Assembly: GCA_944385415.1 (NCBI GenBank)
Contig: CALWXC010000018.1
Location: 1-50,141, forward strand
Direction: 5' to 3'
Origin: an uncultured Oscillospiraceae bacterium
Lineage (GTDB): Bacteria; Bacillota; Clostridia; Oscillospirales; Oscillospiraceae
DNA: 50,141 bases
Shown: piece after piece, positions 5,376-12,951 of the stretch
Numbering within the stretch: position 1 is the stretch's first letter
Layout: the number at the start of each line of letters is the position of its first letter
The notes under the pieces: model-generated
The model's database searches: none
Seen by the model: only the letters and a program-made list of their open reading frames with translations
Told to the model about the DNA's origin: nothing
Made by a program: the position numbers and the translations under genes

Positions 5376-5870
5376 ATGAAGACAGTCTATTTTATCGGCG
5401 GTACCATGGGAGTTGGGAAAAGTACCGTCAGCCAACAGCTGAAACTGCAATTACAGAACAGTGTATTTTTAGATGGAGATTGGTGCTGGGATGCGCACCC
5501 CTTTCAGGTTACGGAAGAAACAAAAGAAATGGTCTTGGAGAATATCTGCGCAGTTTTGAACAATTTTTTGAAATGCTCCGTATATGACAACGTGATTTTT
5601 TGCGGGGTCATGCACGAACAGTCCATTATTGATGGGATTATTTCTCGTCTGGACATCACGGGGTGTCGGTTTCTTTCCATCTCTCTGCTCTGTTCAGAAG
5701 AAACCCTGATACAACGCCTGAAAAAAGATATTGCTGCTGGCGTCCGCTCGCATGATGTGATTGCGCGGAGCGTCAATCGTCTTCCGCTGTATCAAACGTT
5801 GCATACGATAAAGATCGACACCTCTGATAAGTGTGCCGTTGCAATTGCAAGAGAAATCGCGGCGCTGTAA
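5376..5870 (+). CDS. P-loop nucleotide kinase-like protein
   Basis: A 164-residue AAA_33/shikimate-kinase-like protein. A Walker A motif near the start (GTMGVGKST, residues ~9-17) is followed by DGDWCW (~35-40), where nucleoside and sugar kinases place the acceptor-binding Asp. A lid-like RLKKDIAAG segment (~110-118) follows. It should transfer the gamma-phosphate of ATP to a small molecule or nucleotide; the substrate cannot be told. It lies just outside the element, after the tRNA terminator, so it is probably host chromosomal. The start ATG has a weak GGGAG site upstream. Confidence 0.75.
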   Translation: MKTVYFIGGTMGVGKSTVSQQLKLQLQNSVFLDGDWCWDAHPFQVTEETKEMVLENICAVLNNFLKCSVYDNVIFCGVMHEQSIIDGIISRLDITGCRFLSISLLCSEETLIQRLKKDIAAGVRSHDVIARSVNRLPLYQTLHTIKIDTSDKCAVAIAREIAAL

Positions 5871-5959
5871 CGATGGTCCCGCTTCAACGCCCGCCACAGA
5901 GCAGTGGGGAAACCGTTTCCCGCACGTTCAATAGAAGGAAACTGCTTTTTGAACCAGCA

Positions 5960-5993
5960 GCCCCCCGCAGAAGGCGAGTCTTCTGCGGGGGGC
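5960..5993. terminator. Strong hairpin between convergent genes
   Basis: A 13-bp perfect stem, GCCCCCCGCAGAA (5960-5972) with TTCTGCGGGGGGC (5981-5993), and an 8-base loop. It lies between the kinase gene and the 3' end of the anti-sigma gene. No U-tract follows on either strand, so termination efficiency is uncertain. Confidence 0.6.
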
Positions 5994-6014
5994 GTTCTGC
6001 ATATAGGTCATGAT

Positions 6015-7052
6015 TCAGGGCGCTGCCGTGTCCATGGCTTGGATGGGGAAGGTCACGCTCCAATTTCCCTGGATACTCCCGGAAGAAGTCACAAATTCCC
6101 CGTACAATTCATACTGACCCAGCTGTTCGGCGGGAATGTCGTTAAAGATGAAATCCGTATAAGAACCCGCGTGGGCTTCGTCAAAGAACGACAGGGAACC
6201 GTAAGATTCCACCTGTTCCCCGGTTTCCTTGTGCACCAGACTGACAAATCCGTGATTGTCGGTTTTGAGAATGTCCTCAAAATAAAGCTGCACGTGGAGG
6301 GCGCCATCAAGATACCCGATGCCTGTCACCGTAACGCCATCGGTGGGGGAGACCAGGGGAGCGGTGGGTTGCAGCGCGGCGAGACGCTGCGCCATGCCAC
6401 CGGCTTCCCAGTCTGTGGCAAGATTGCCGTCCAACCCTCTCAATTCCACCATTTGCGCGGCATTGTTCAGCGCGACGCCATCCAAATTCAGAATGGTGCC
6501 TGTATACGCTTCCTTGCGGCCCAAAAGCTGCCGGACGGAAAAGGTGAGCTTTTCCCCCTCAAGTTTCTGCTGATTCCACTGTTCCACCGTAATGAGGAAC
6601 GTTGCGGTTTTCGTCTCCCCATCATACCCAGCCAATGCACAGCGGGAAGAACTGTCAAATGGCGTGTGGATGGAATAGCTGTCCAACAGGTCTGTGGATG
6701 CACTCAGCCGGTCGCCTTCCAAATCCTGCATGGCAATATAAATTTCGGCGGTATTCTCGTGGAGGTAGGACGCCACCACCTCCATCCGAATCCCCTGGTC
6801 TTCACAGGCCATCTGAACCGGTTTGAAAAACTGGGCGGTAGACGGGGAAATCTCATAAAGCGCCTGGTAAAACGCGGGAATTGCGGCGGCCATGGCCGGT
6901 ATGGCCAAAAGGAGCGTCAGGCACAGGCAGGCGGCCAACACGCCCCATTTGACCCGGCGGCGGGCCTTGGGGCAGGAATGGGATTTGGCGTCGAGAATGG
7001 CTGCGTCACTGACCGCGCCAATGGCATGGAAAATCTGCTGGCTGTTGATCAA
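6015..7052 (-). CDS. Membrane anti-sigma factor (DUF4179-like)
   Basis: A 345-residue protein. The start is taken as TTG 7052, overlapping the sigma-factor stop (TTGA) with GGAGGG five bases upstream; this fits translational coupling. The cytoplasmic N-terminus (~30 residues) is short, one membrane span follows at ~33-55 (WGVLAACLCLTLLLAIPAMA), then a large outside domain of beta character. This is the layout of Firmicutes anti-sigma factors paired with ECF sigma factors. It would hold the sigma factor inactive until an envelope signal arrives. The extracellular region is a predicted sensor; the ligand is unknown. Confidence 0.8.
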   Translation of the reverse strand: MINSQQIFHAIGAVSDAAILDAKSHSCPKARRRVKWGVLAACLCLTLLLAIPAMAAAIPAFYQALYEISPSTAQFFKPVQMACEDQGIRMEVVASYLHENTAEIYIAMQDLEGDRLSASTDLLDSYSIHTPFDSSSRCALAGYDGETKTATFLITVEQWNQQKLEGEKLTFSVRQLLGRKEAYTGTILNLDGVALNNAAQMVELRGLDGNLATDWEAGGMAQRLAALQPTAPLVSPTDGVTVTGIGYLDGALHVQLYFEDILKTDNHGFVSLVHKETGEQVESYGSLSFFDEAHAGSYTDFIFNDIPAEQLGQYELYGEFVTSSGSIQGNWSVTFPIQAMDTAAP

Positions 7053-7600
7053 AGGGTTCCCTCCTGTTCTAAAAACGTCCGCAGCGCTTTGCGGGTCCGA
7101 TGGAGCAGGACCTTCACGCTGCTCTGGGAAAGTCCAAACTGCTTGGCAATGGCGGCAATGGAATCGAGATACCAATACCGGCAGAGAAACACCCGCCGCC
7201 GGGTCAGGGGCAGGACAAAACGGTTGATTGCCGCTTCCAGCTCCGCGTCTGCCACCGCCTGTTCCACCGTTTTACGGGACGGGATACAGTCGGCCAATTC
7301 GGACAACGCCAGGGGCAATTCCCCGCCGCCGCGTTTTTCCGCGCTGCGGGCCCGCCATTTGTCAATGGCAATCCGGCGCGTGATCTTGCCCAGAAACGTG
7401 GCCAGAATGGCCGGACGGTGGGGCGGCATGCTGTTCCAGGCGTCCAACCAGGTATCGTTGACGCTTTCCTCCGCGTCCTCTGGGTTGGTAAGAATGGCAT
7501 GGGCGATGGAATAGCAATAGGTTCCGTACTTTTTGGCGGTTTCCGCAACGGCGGTTTGGGACCTGGCCCAATAGAGATCGACAATGTGGGCGTCCTCCAT
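7049..7600 (-). CDS. ECF-type RNA polymerase sigma factor
   Basis: A 183-residue protein from ATG 7600 after GAGGAGG. Region 2 spans ~20-95 (YCYSIAHAILTNPEDAEESV, with the NDTWLDAWN helix that contacts the -10). Region 4 spans ~120-175 (DSIAAIAKQFGLSQSSVKVL helix-turn-helix). There is no region 1 or 3, as expected for the extracytoplasmic function group. It is cotranscribed and overlapping with the anti-sigma gene. A candidate autoregulated promoter lies at 7636-7669. Confidence 0.92.
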   Translation of the reverse strand: MEDAHIVDLYWARSQTAVAETAKKYGTYCYSIAHAILTNPEDAEESVNDTWLDAWNSMPPHRPAILATFLGKITRRIAIDKWRARSAEKRGGGELPLALSELADCIPSRKTVEQAVADAELEAAINRFVLPLTRRRVFLCRYWYLDSIAAIAKQFGLSQSSVKVLLHRTRKALRTFLEQEGTL

Positions 7601-7635
7601 CCAATTCCTCCTCTCTCTGGTTGCTGGGGCCCTCG

Positions 7636-7669
7636 TCTATCTACTCGCAATCCAGGGGAAACGGTTACA
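7636..7669 (-). promoter_or_regulatory. Candidate ECF-dependent promoter (autoregulation)
   Basis: On the minus strand TGTAACCGT (7661-7669) is followed, after a C/T-rich spacer, by TTGCGAGTAGATAG (down to about 7637). A TGTAACC -35 with a distant GTAGATA-type -10 resembles promoters of clostridial ECF factors that carry membrane anti-sigma partners (recalled). It lies 36 bases before the sigma start. Confidence 0.5.
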
Positions 7670-7678
7670 TCACAGGGC

Positions 7679-7714
7679 AAAAAAACCGGAGGACAACAGA
7701 AATTGTCCCCCGGT
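7679..7714 (-). terminator. Rho-independent terminator of the HD gene
   Basis: A near-perfect 12-bp stem (7685-7696 with 7703-7714; ACCGG...CCGGT ends), followed on the minus strand by a run of Ts (7679-7684). Confidence 0.85.
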
Positions 7715-7742
7715 GCGTTGGTATGCAATCAGGCAAAGCGTG

Positions 7743-8288
7743 TTACCCCGCCGTACACGCTGCCAACAGCCGATGATACAGGTCCAAAAACGACTGTTCC
7801 ACCTGGGCAAAGGGCAGCGTATCGAGATCCGGTTCGGCGGCCAGGGGTGTCGGAACGATATCGGACCGGCCCAGCAGCCGGGGCAGTTCCGTAAACAGCA
7901 AATCGTCATCAATGGCCTTGACCTCCGCCTGGTCCGCTTCCGACAGGGGAGCGGGCAGCAGGACCCCTTCGATGCAGCGTTGCAGCCGGGCTTCATCCTG
8001 CCGGTACGTCTCCATGGCGGCCTTCAGGGGCCGGGGAATATCGCACAGATAGGCTTCGCTGGCATCGTGCAGCAGACAGCCCAGCTGCACCAACGGGGAA
8101 TCCCCACGGGCTGCCGCCTCCCGGGCGCAGTTGAGACTGTGCTGGCCCACGGAGTAAAAGTGCGCCACATGGCCGTTGCCCCGGCACAGCAGCGACAGAG
8201 CATGGGCGATGTCCGCCAGGGATACGCCGGTGGGGTCCGGGTCCCGGGGCGCAAACTCCACGCCGGAATAGGTGGTAATGGTCTCCAT
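7743..8288 (-). CDS. HD-domain phosphohydrolase (YfbR-like)
   Basis: A 181-residue protein. The start is taken as ATG 8288, nine bases from GGAG; ATG 8294 is only three bases away. Metal-binding residues are visible: His in VGQHSLNCA (~45) and the HD pair in CLLHDASEAYLCDIPRP (~68-80), with a late Asp in AIDDDLLF. The pattern matches the YfbR/HD_2 group, which hydrolyses 5'-deoxynucleoside monophosphates; that substrate is an inference. It is a single gene with its own terminator, between the ECF operon and a divergent PqqD-like gene. Confidence 0.8.
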   Translation of the reverse strand: METITTYSGVEFAPRDPDPTGVSLADIAHALSLLCRGNGHVAHFYSVGQHSLNCAREAAARGDSPLVQLGCLLHDASEAYLCDIPRPLKAAMETYRQDEARLQRCIEGVLLPAPLSEADQAEVKAIDDDLLFTELPRLLGRSDIVPTPLAAEPDLDTLPFAQVEQSFLDLYHRLLAACTAG

Positions 8289-8390
8289 TTGCATCCACTC
8301 CTTTCTCTCTATCGTATCACGCTTTCCCCACCCTGTAAAACACTTCTTTCTCTTTGACGCTGTAGGGAGGAAAAAAGTAAATTTTAACGA

Positions 8391-8419
8391 TTGCAACGGA
8401 CCAATCTGGGCTGTATACT
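8391..8419 (+). promoter_or_regulatory. Promoter of the PqqD-like gene
   Basis: TTGCAA (8391-8396), a 17-base spacer and TATACT (8414-8419). GGAAGGAGG lies ~30 bases downstream, before the ATG at 8461. Confidence 0.75.
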
Positions 8420-8460
8420 AATGGTATATGGCATGGCCTTTGGCCTGGAAGGAGGTCTTC

Positions 8461-8817
8461 ATGGCAAAAAATACGAAGAATTATCTCGATTTTGTGCCGG
8501 TTTGCAACCAGGAGTTTGAATGGACCGCCGACAGAGACGGTTTGGTGACCGTCCATGTGATTCATAAGGGGATTTGTGCCGCCGTCGCCCAGAAAGTCTT
8601 CCACACACCCCGGATCAGCCACATCCACCTGGACCGTTACGGCAGTTACCTGTGGCAGCAGATCGATGGAAAAAAGGATGTGGGACAGCTGGCCGATGCG
8701 ATGCGGGACCACTTTGGCGACGCAGCCGAACCCCTCTATGACCGGCTGATACAGTATATACAGACGCTGCGCAATCATCGCTTTGTGTTCTTTCCGGGGA
8801 AAGACCGGATGAAGTGA
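8461..8817 (+). CDS. PqqD-family peptide-binding protein
   Basis: A 118-residue protein from ATG 8461, eight bases after AAGGAGG. The beta-rich first half (FVPVCNQEFEWTADRDGLVT) and the helical second half (SYLWQQIDGKKDVGQLADAM then LYDRLIQYIQTLRNHRFV) are the PqqD/RRE-like fold, which usually presents leader peptides to radical SAM or other modifying enzymes. No radical SAM enzyme or precursor peptide lies nearby, so this is one of the stand-alone PqqD-like proteins common in Clostridia. Its partner is unknown. Confidence 0.75.
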   Translation: MAKNTKNYLDFVPVCNQEFEWTADRDGLVTVHVIHKGICAAVAQKVFHTPRISHIHLDRYGSYLWQQIDGKKDVGQLADAMRDHFGDAAEPLYDRLIQYIQTLRNHRFVFFPGKDRMK

Positions 8818-8895
8818 GGAACACGGGAGAACGCCATGGAATCACCGCCGGCGCTCCGGCGGCCTTCGCCTGGGCGCCGGTCAACAATCGGATGG

Positions 8896-8934
8896 AGCAG
8901 CGGCCGCTGGAACAGACGTCCGACGGCCGCTGCT
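8896..8934. other. Inverted repeat in the pepD leader
   Basis: AGCAGCGGCCG (8896-8906) and CGGCCGCTGCT (8924-8934) form an 11-bp perfect stem in the 156-base gap before pepD. No T-run follows. It may stabilise or attenuate the pepD message. Confidence 0.45.
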
Positions 8935-8973
8935 GCCTGCGGCTTTGCGCCGCGGAAAGGAGAGTTTAAAACA

Positions 8974-10410
8974 ATGAGAGTACTGGAACATCTGGAGCCG
9001 AAGCGGGTTTTTGCCCTGTTTGAGGACATGTGCGCCATTCCCCACGGCTCTTTTCATACAAAGGCCATCAGCGATTGGTGCGTGGCCTTTGCCAGGGAGC
9101 GGGGCCTGGAATATCACCAGGACAGCGCCAATAATGTGATCCTCATCAAGCCCGCCACCCCCGGCTATGAGAATGCCCCGGCCATGATTCTCCAGGGCCA
9201 TCTGGACATGGTCTGTGAGAAGGACGCCGACTGCAAAAAGGATATGGTCACCGAGGGGTTGGATTTGGCGGTGGACGGCGATTGGGTCTACGCCAAGGGT
9301 ACCACCCTGGGCGGTGACGATGGGATCGCCGTGGCCATGGCCATGGCCATTCTCGACGACAACACCTTGGAGCACCCCCGGATTGAGGCCGTGTTCACCA
9401 CCGACGAGGAGGTGGGTATGCTGGGCGCCATGGAGCTGGACGTTTCGCCCCTCCAGGGCCGGAAGCTGCTGAATATCGACTCCGAGGTGGAGGGCGTGTT
9501 CACCGTCAGCTGTGCCGGCGGCTGCCGCGCCCATGGCACTCTGCCTGTGACCCGGGAAGGGTTTCATGGGGCCGGTCTCCATGTGAGCGTCGAAGGGCTC
9601 CAGGGCGGTCACTCCGGTGTGGAAATCCACAAGGGCCGGGCCAACGCCAATGTCCTGCTGGGCCGGGTTCTGCGGGCCGCCGCCGCGGTGTCGGACCTGC
9701 GTATTGTATCGGTGCGGGGCGGCGTCAAGGACAACGTCATTCCCGCCAATGCTGTGGCCCATGTCATTGTCTCCGATGAGACGGCGGTCCGGGCCGCCTG
9801 GACAGCCCTGGAGCGGGATCTGCAAAAGGAGTTCCGGGTCACCGACGGAAACCTCCGTCTGACGGTGACCTCCGCCGATACGGCCCCGGCCATGGACAAA
9901 GCTTCCACAACCCGCGTGATGACACTGCTGACCTGCACCCCCAACGGCGTTCAGGTCATGAGCGCTGATATTGAGGGACTGGTGCAGACCTCGTTGAATC
10001 TGGGCGTCCTGGCCACCGAGGGCAACAGCGTTTTGGCCTCCTACAGCATCCGCAGCAGCGTGGAATCCCAGAAGCGCATGATGCAGGACAAGGTGATCTG
10101 CCTGGTGGAACAGCTGGGCGGTACGGTGGAGCTCAGCGGCGATTATCCCGGCTGGGCCTACCTGGAGGATTCTCCCCTGCGGGAAACGATGGTGGCGCTG
10201 TTCCGGGAGCAGTACGGACGGGAGCCGGAAATTGAGGCCATCCACGCCGGTTTGGAGTGCGGCCTGTTCTCCGGCAAGATGCCGGGGCTGGACTGCGTCT
10301 CCATCGGTCCGGACCTCAAGGATATCCACTCGTCCCGGGAGCGCATGAGCATTGCGTCGGTCCAGCGGGTGTATGCCTTTGTGACGGAACTGCTGCGGCG
10401 GAGCAAGTGA
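8974..10410 (+). CDS. pepD: Aminoacyl-histidine dipeptidase (M20C)
   Basis: A 478-residue metallopeptidase, of normal PepD length. The start is ATG 8974, after GGAAAGGAGAG; the upstream in-frame extension covers the hairpin region and is not protein-like. Metal and catalytic residues are visible: QGHLDMVCEK (His and Asp, ~70-80), GGDDG (~111-115), TTDEEVG (catalytic Glu pair, ~141-147) and the dimerisation domain in the middle. It hydrolyses Xaa-His and other dipeptides in the cytoplasm using zinc. A small acidic protein gene follows closely, so they may be cotranscribed. Confidence 0.93.
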   Translation: MRVLEHLEPKRVFALFEDMCAIPHGSFHTKAISDWCVAFARERGLEYHQDSANNVILIKPATPGYENAPAMILQGHLDMVCEKDADCKKDMVTEGLDLAVDGDWVYAKGTTLGGDDGIAVAMAMAILDDNTLEHPRIEAVFTTDEEVGMLGAMELDVSPLQGRKLLNIDSEVEGVFTVSCAGGCRAHGTLPVTREGFHGAGLHVSVEGLQGGHSGVEIHKGRANANVLLGRVLRAAAAVSDLRIVSVRGGVKDNVIPANAVAHVIVSDETAVRAAWTALERDLQKEFRVTDGNLRLTVTSADTAPAMDKASTTRVMTLLTCTPNGVQVMSADIEGLVQTSLNLGVLATEGNSVLASYSIRSSVESQKRMMQDKVICLVEQLGGTVELSGDYPGWAYLEDSPLRETMVALFREQYGREPEIEAIHAGLECGLFSGKMPGLDCVSIGPDLKDIHSSRERMSIASVQRVYAFVTELLRRSK

Positions 10411-10420
10411 GGGAATGACG

Positions 10421-10645
10421 ATGGGCGATGTGGTATCGTTTCCCGGCAGCGAGCCGGACGAGTTGTTCCTGGATGAAATGACCGAGGATCAGCTGCGCTG
10501 CTGCCTGGATGATCTGCGGCAGCGGCTGGCGGAGCTGGAGGAGCAGGAGCCGGAGGATATGGACAGCGAGGACTATGAGGTCTGGGCGGAGAAGCATGAG
10601 GACCTGGAGGACCTGGTGGACGAAATCCTGGACCTGTTGGACTGA
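10421..10645 (+). CDS. Small acidic coiled-coil protein, 74 aa
   Basis: The start is ATG 10421, eight bases after GAGG; ATG 10415 is two codons earlier and too close. The protein is extremely acidic (DLEDLVDEILDLLD at the end) with a heptad-like central region (LRCCLDDLRQRLAELEEQEP). It follows pepD by ten bases. No known family; a small regulator or adaptor is possible. A strong palindromic terminator follows at 10692. Confidence 0.75.
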   Translation: MGDVVSFPGSEPDELFLDEMTEDQLRCCLDDLRQRLAELEEQEPEDMDSEDYEVWAEKHEDLEDLVDEILDLLD

Positions 10646-10691
10646 ATCATAACAAGCTTTTGAGAAGCTATGGCGACAATGGGAAATTGAG

Positions 10692-10733
10692 AAAAGTTTT
10701 ACTCGATTTTTTAAAAAATCGAGTAAAACTTTT
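10692..10733. terminator. Bidirectional terminator; perfect 21-bp palindrome
   Basis: AAAAGTTTTACTCGATTTTTT (10692-10712) is followed immediately by its exact complement (10713-10733). It ends both the pepD transcript and the convergent asnB-glnN transcript; the glnN stop is only five bases away. One arm of this palindrome recurs at the edges of the three large repeats at 15713, 23225 and 36911. Confidence 0.9.
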
Positions 10734-10737
10734 TCAG

Positions 10738-12834
10738 TTACTCAGAAAACAGGAGCTGCGCGTAGGTGGGGAAGGGCCAACGCTGGGCGGGAATCAGTGT
10801 TTCCAGCAAATCGGCATCCCGCCGCAGGGCGTCCATGTGGGAGAGAACCGTGTCATGGTAGTACGCCGCCTGTTCGGTAATGACGTCCGGCAGCTGGTCC
10901 AGGCTGCGTTCCAGCATGGTGGCGCCGCCGTGGAGCCCTTCGGCCAGAGCCGTCAGCTGCCGGATGGTCTCCGTCTCCACGGTACAGCTGAGACCGGGGA
11001 CCGCCGCCTGCTTGGACACCACCGCGTCCGTCAGCTCGTGGATGTAGGAAAGGGCCGTGGGCAGGATCTGCCGCCGGACCATATCCAGGGCCGTCTGGGC
11101 TTCTATGTGGATTTTCTTGCAGTAGGCTTCAAAGTGGATTTCGTTGCGGGCACGGATTTCCGCCTCGGTGAACACGCCGTGGCTGGTGAAGAGGGCCATG
11201 TTCTCCGGCTTGAGGTAGACGCCGAAGGCTTCCGGCGCACTGCGCAGGTTGGACAGGCCCCGGCGTTCCGCTTCCACAATCCAGGTGTCCTCGTAGCCGT
11301 TGCCGTTGAAGAGAATGCGGCTGTGCTCTTTCAAGGTCCGCACCACCAACGCGTGGAGGGCGGCGGTAAACTCCTCGGCCTGCTCCAGCTCGTCGGCAAA
11401 CTTCCGCAGCTCTTCAGCCATGATGGTGTTCAGGGCGATGTTGGGACCGGCAATGGACTGGGAGGAACCGGGCATCCGGAATTCAAACTTGTTGCCGGTG
11501 AAGGCCACCGGGGAAGTGCGGTTCCGGTCGGTGGTGTCCTGGGGGATGTGGGGCAGGGTGTCCACGCCGATGGACAGCGTCCGCTTTTCCGCCTCGGTGT
11601 AGCTGGTGCCGTGAATCAGGGCGTCCACAATGGCCATCAGCTCATCGCCCAGGAACACGGAGATAATGGCGGGCGGGGCTTCGTTGGCGCCCAACCGGTG
11701 GTCGTTGCCCGCCGAAGCCACGGAGCACCGCAGCATCTCCTGGTACTCGTCAACACCCTTGATAAACGCCGCCAGGAACAGCAGGAACTGGGCGTTCTGG
11801 CTGGGCGTCGCGCCGGGGGCGAACAGGTTTTTGCCGGTGTCGGTGGCCAGAGACCAGTTGTCGTGCTTGCCGGAGCCGTTGACACCGGCAAAGGGCTTTT
11901 CATGGAGCAGGCACACAAAGCCGTGACGGTCGGCCACCCGGCGCATGGTTTCCATGGCCAGCTGGTTGTGGTCGCTGGCCGTGTTGGCGTCGGAGAAGAT
12001 GGGCGCCATCTCATGTTGGGACGGGGCCACCTCGTTGTGCTTCGTCTTGGACAGAACGCCCAGCTTCCAGAGTTCCTCGTCCAGGTCCTGCATGTAGGCG
12101 GCGACCCGGGGCGTGATGGCGCCGAAATAGTGGTCCTCCAGCTCCTGGCCCTTGGGGGGCTTGGCGCCGAAGAGGGTACGGCCGCAGAACCGCAGGTCGG
12201 GACGCTGGGCAAAGAGGGCCTTGTCGATGAGGAAATACTCCTGTTCGGGGCCGACGCTGGCGGTGACCCGCTTGGATTCCGTATCACCGAACAGCCGCAG
12301 AATGCGGATGGCCTGCTTGCTGACGGCGTCCATGGACCGCAGCAGGGGCGTCTTCTTATCCAGCGCTTCACCGGAGTAGGAGCAGAACACCGTGGGGATG
12401 TACAGGGAACCTTCTTTGATAAAGGCGAAGGAGCTGGGGTCCCAGGCCGTGTAACCGCGGGCCTCAAAGGTGGCGCGGAGACCGCCGGAGGGGAAGGAGG
12501 AGGCGTCGGGCTCGCCCCGGACCAGCTCTTTGCCGGAGAAATCCATAATGACGCGGCCGCCCTCAATGGGACTGATAAAGCTGTCGTGCTTTTCGGCGGT
12601 GACGCCTGTCATGGGTTGGAACCAGTGGGTGAAGTGGGTGGCGCCCCGGTCCGTGGCCCATTCCTTCATGGCCTCAGCGATTTCATTGGCAACGGTCAGG
12701 GGCAGGGTGGTACCGTCCCGCAGGCATTGCTTCCAGGCCTGGAAGGTGCTCTTGGACATGTACTGCTGCATAGCGGCCTCGTTAAAGACCATGGAGCCGA
12801 ACAGTTCGGGGACCTTTGCTGCGCTTGTTTTCAT
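10738..12834 (-). CDS. glnN: Glutamine synthetase type III
   Basis: A 698-residue protein, typical of the long GSIII class (~700) rather than GSI (~450). It makes glutamine from glutamate, ammonia and ATP. Class-specific motifs are visible: VGPEQEYFLID, the SQHEMAPIF active-site stretch and FAGVNGSGKHDNW. The start is ATG 12834, preceded by a weak AAAGAAG site. It lies 117 bases after asnB on the same strand with only a GC hairpin between, so it is probably read from the asparagine T-box. That links supply of the amide donor with asparagine synthesis. Confidence 0.95.
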   Translation of the reverse strand: MKTSAAKVPELFGSMVFNEAAMQQYMSKSTFQAWKQCLRDGTTLPLTVANEIAEAMKEWATDRGATHFTHWFQPMTGVTAEKHDSFISPIEGGRVIMDFSGKELVRGEPDASSFPSGGLRATFEARGYTAWDPSSFAFIKEGSLYIPTVFCSYSGEALDKKTPLLRSMDAVSKQAIRILRLFGDTESKRVTASVGPEQEYFLIDKALFAQRPDLRFCGRTLFGAKPPKGQELEDHYFGAITPRVAAYMQDLDEELWKLGVLSKTKHNEVAPSQHEMAPIFSDANTASDHNQLAMETMRRVADRHGFVCLLHEKPFAGVNGSGKHDNWSLATDTGKNLFAPGATPSQNAQFLLFLAAFIKGVDEYQEMLRCSVASAGNDHRLGANEAPPAIISVFLGDELMAIVDALIHGTSYTEAEKRTLSIGVDTLPHIPQDTTDRNRTSPVAFTGNKFEFRMPGSSQSIAGPNIALNTIMAEELRKFADELEQAEEFTAALHALVVRTLKEHSRILFNGNGYEDTWIVEAERRGLSNLRSAPEAFGVYLKPENMALFTSHGVFTEAEIRARNEIHFEAYCKKIHIEAQTALDMVRRQILPTALSYIHELTDAVVSKQAAVPGLSCTVETETIRQLTALAEGLHGGATMLERSLDQLPDVITEQAAYYHDTVLSHMDALRRDADLLETLIPAQRWPFPTYAQLLFSE

Positions 12835-12951
12835 AACACACACTTCTTTCTCAGAGAATTGATTCCAGCCCGGCGGGAGTGTTCCCGCCGGTGCGGGTGA
12901 GCAAATGGTAGGGCACTGATATGGGTTGCCGATGGTGCGGCAGCGGTACGC

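Noticed and set aside
5124..5450. 108-residue minus-strand frame containing VREAGLEPAPKTA
   Set aside because: It is the reverse translation of the tRNA 3' end, a classic false gene pattern. It overlaps the integrase end, the attachment site and the terminator.
5904..7514. 536-residue plus-strand open frame
   Set aside because: Shadow of the anti-sigma and sigma genes in GC-rich DNA, with no ribosome site or recognisable domain.
10660..12900. 746-residue plus-strand open frame
   Set aside because: Lies entirely antisense to glnN; low-complexity composition from the opposite strand's codon bias.
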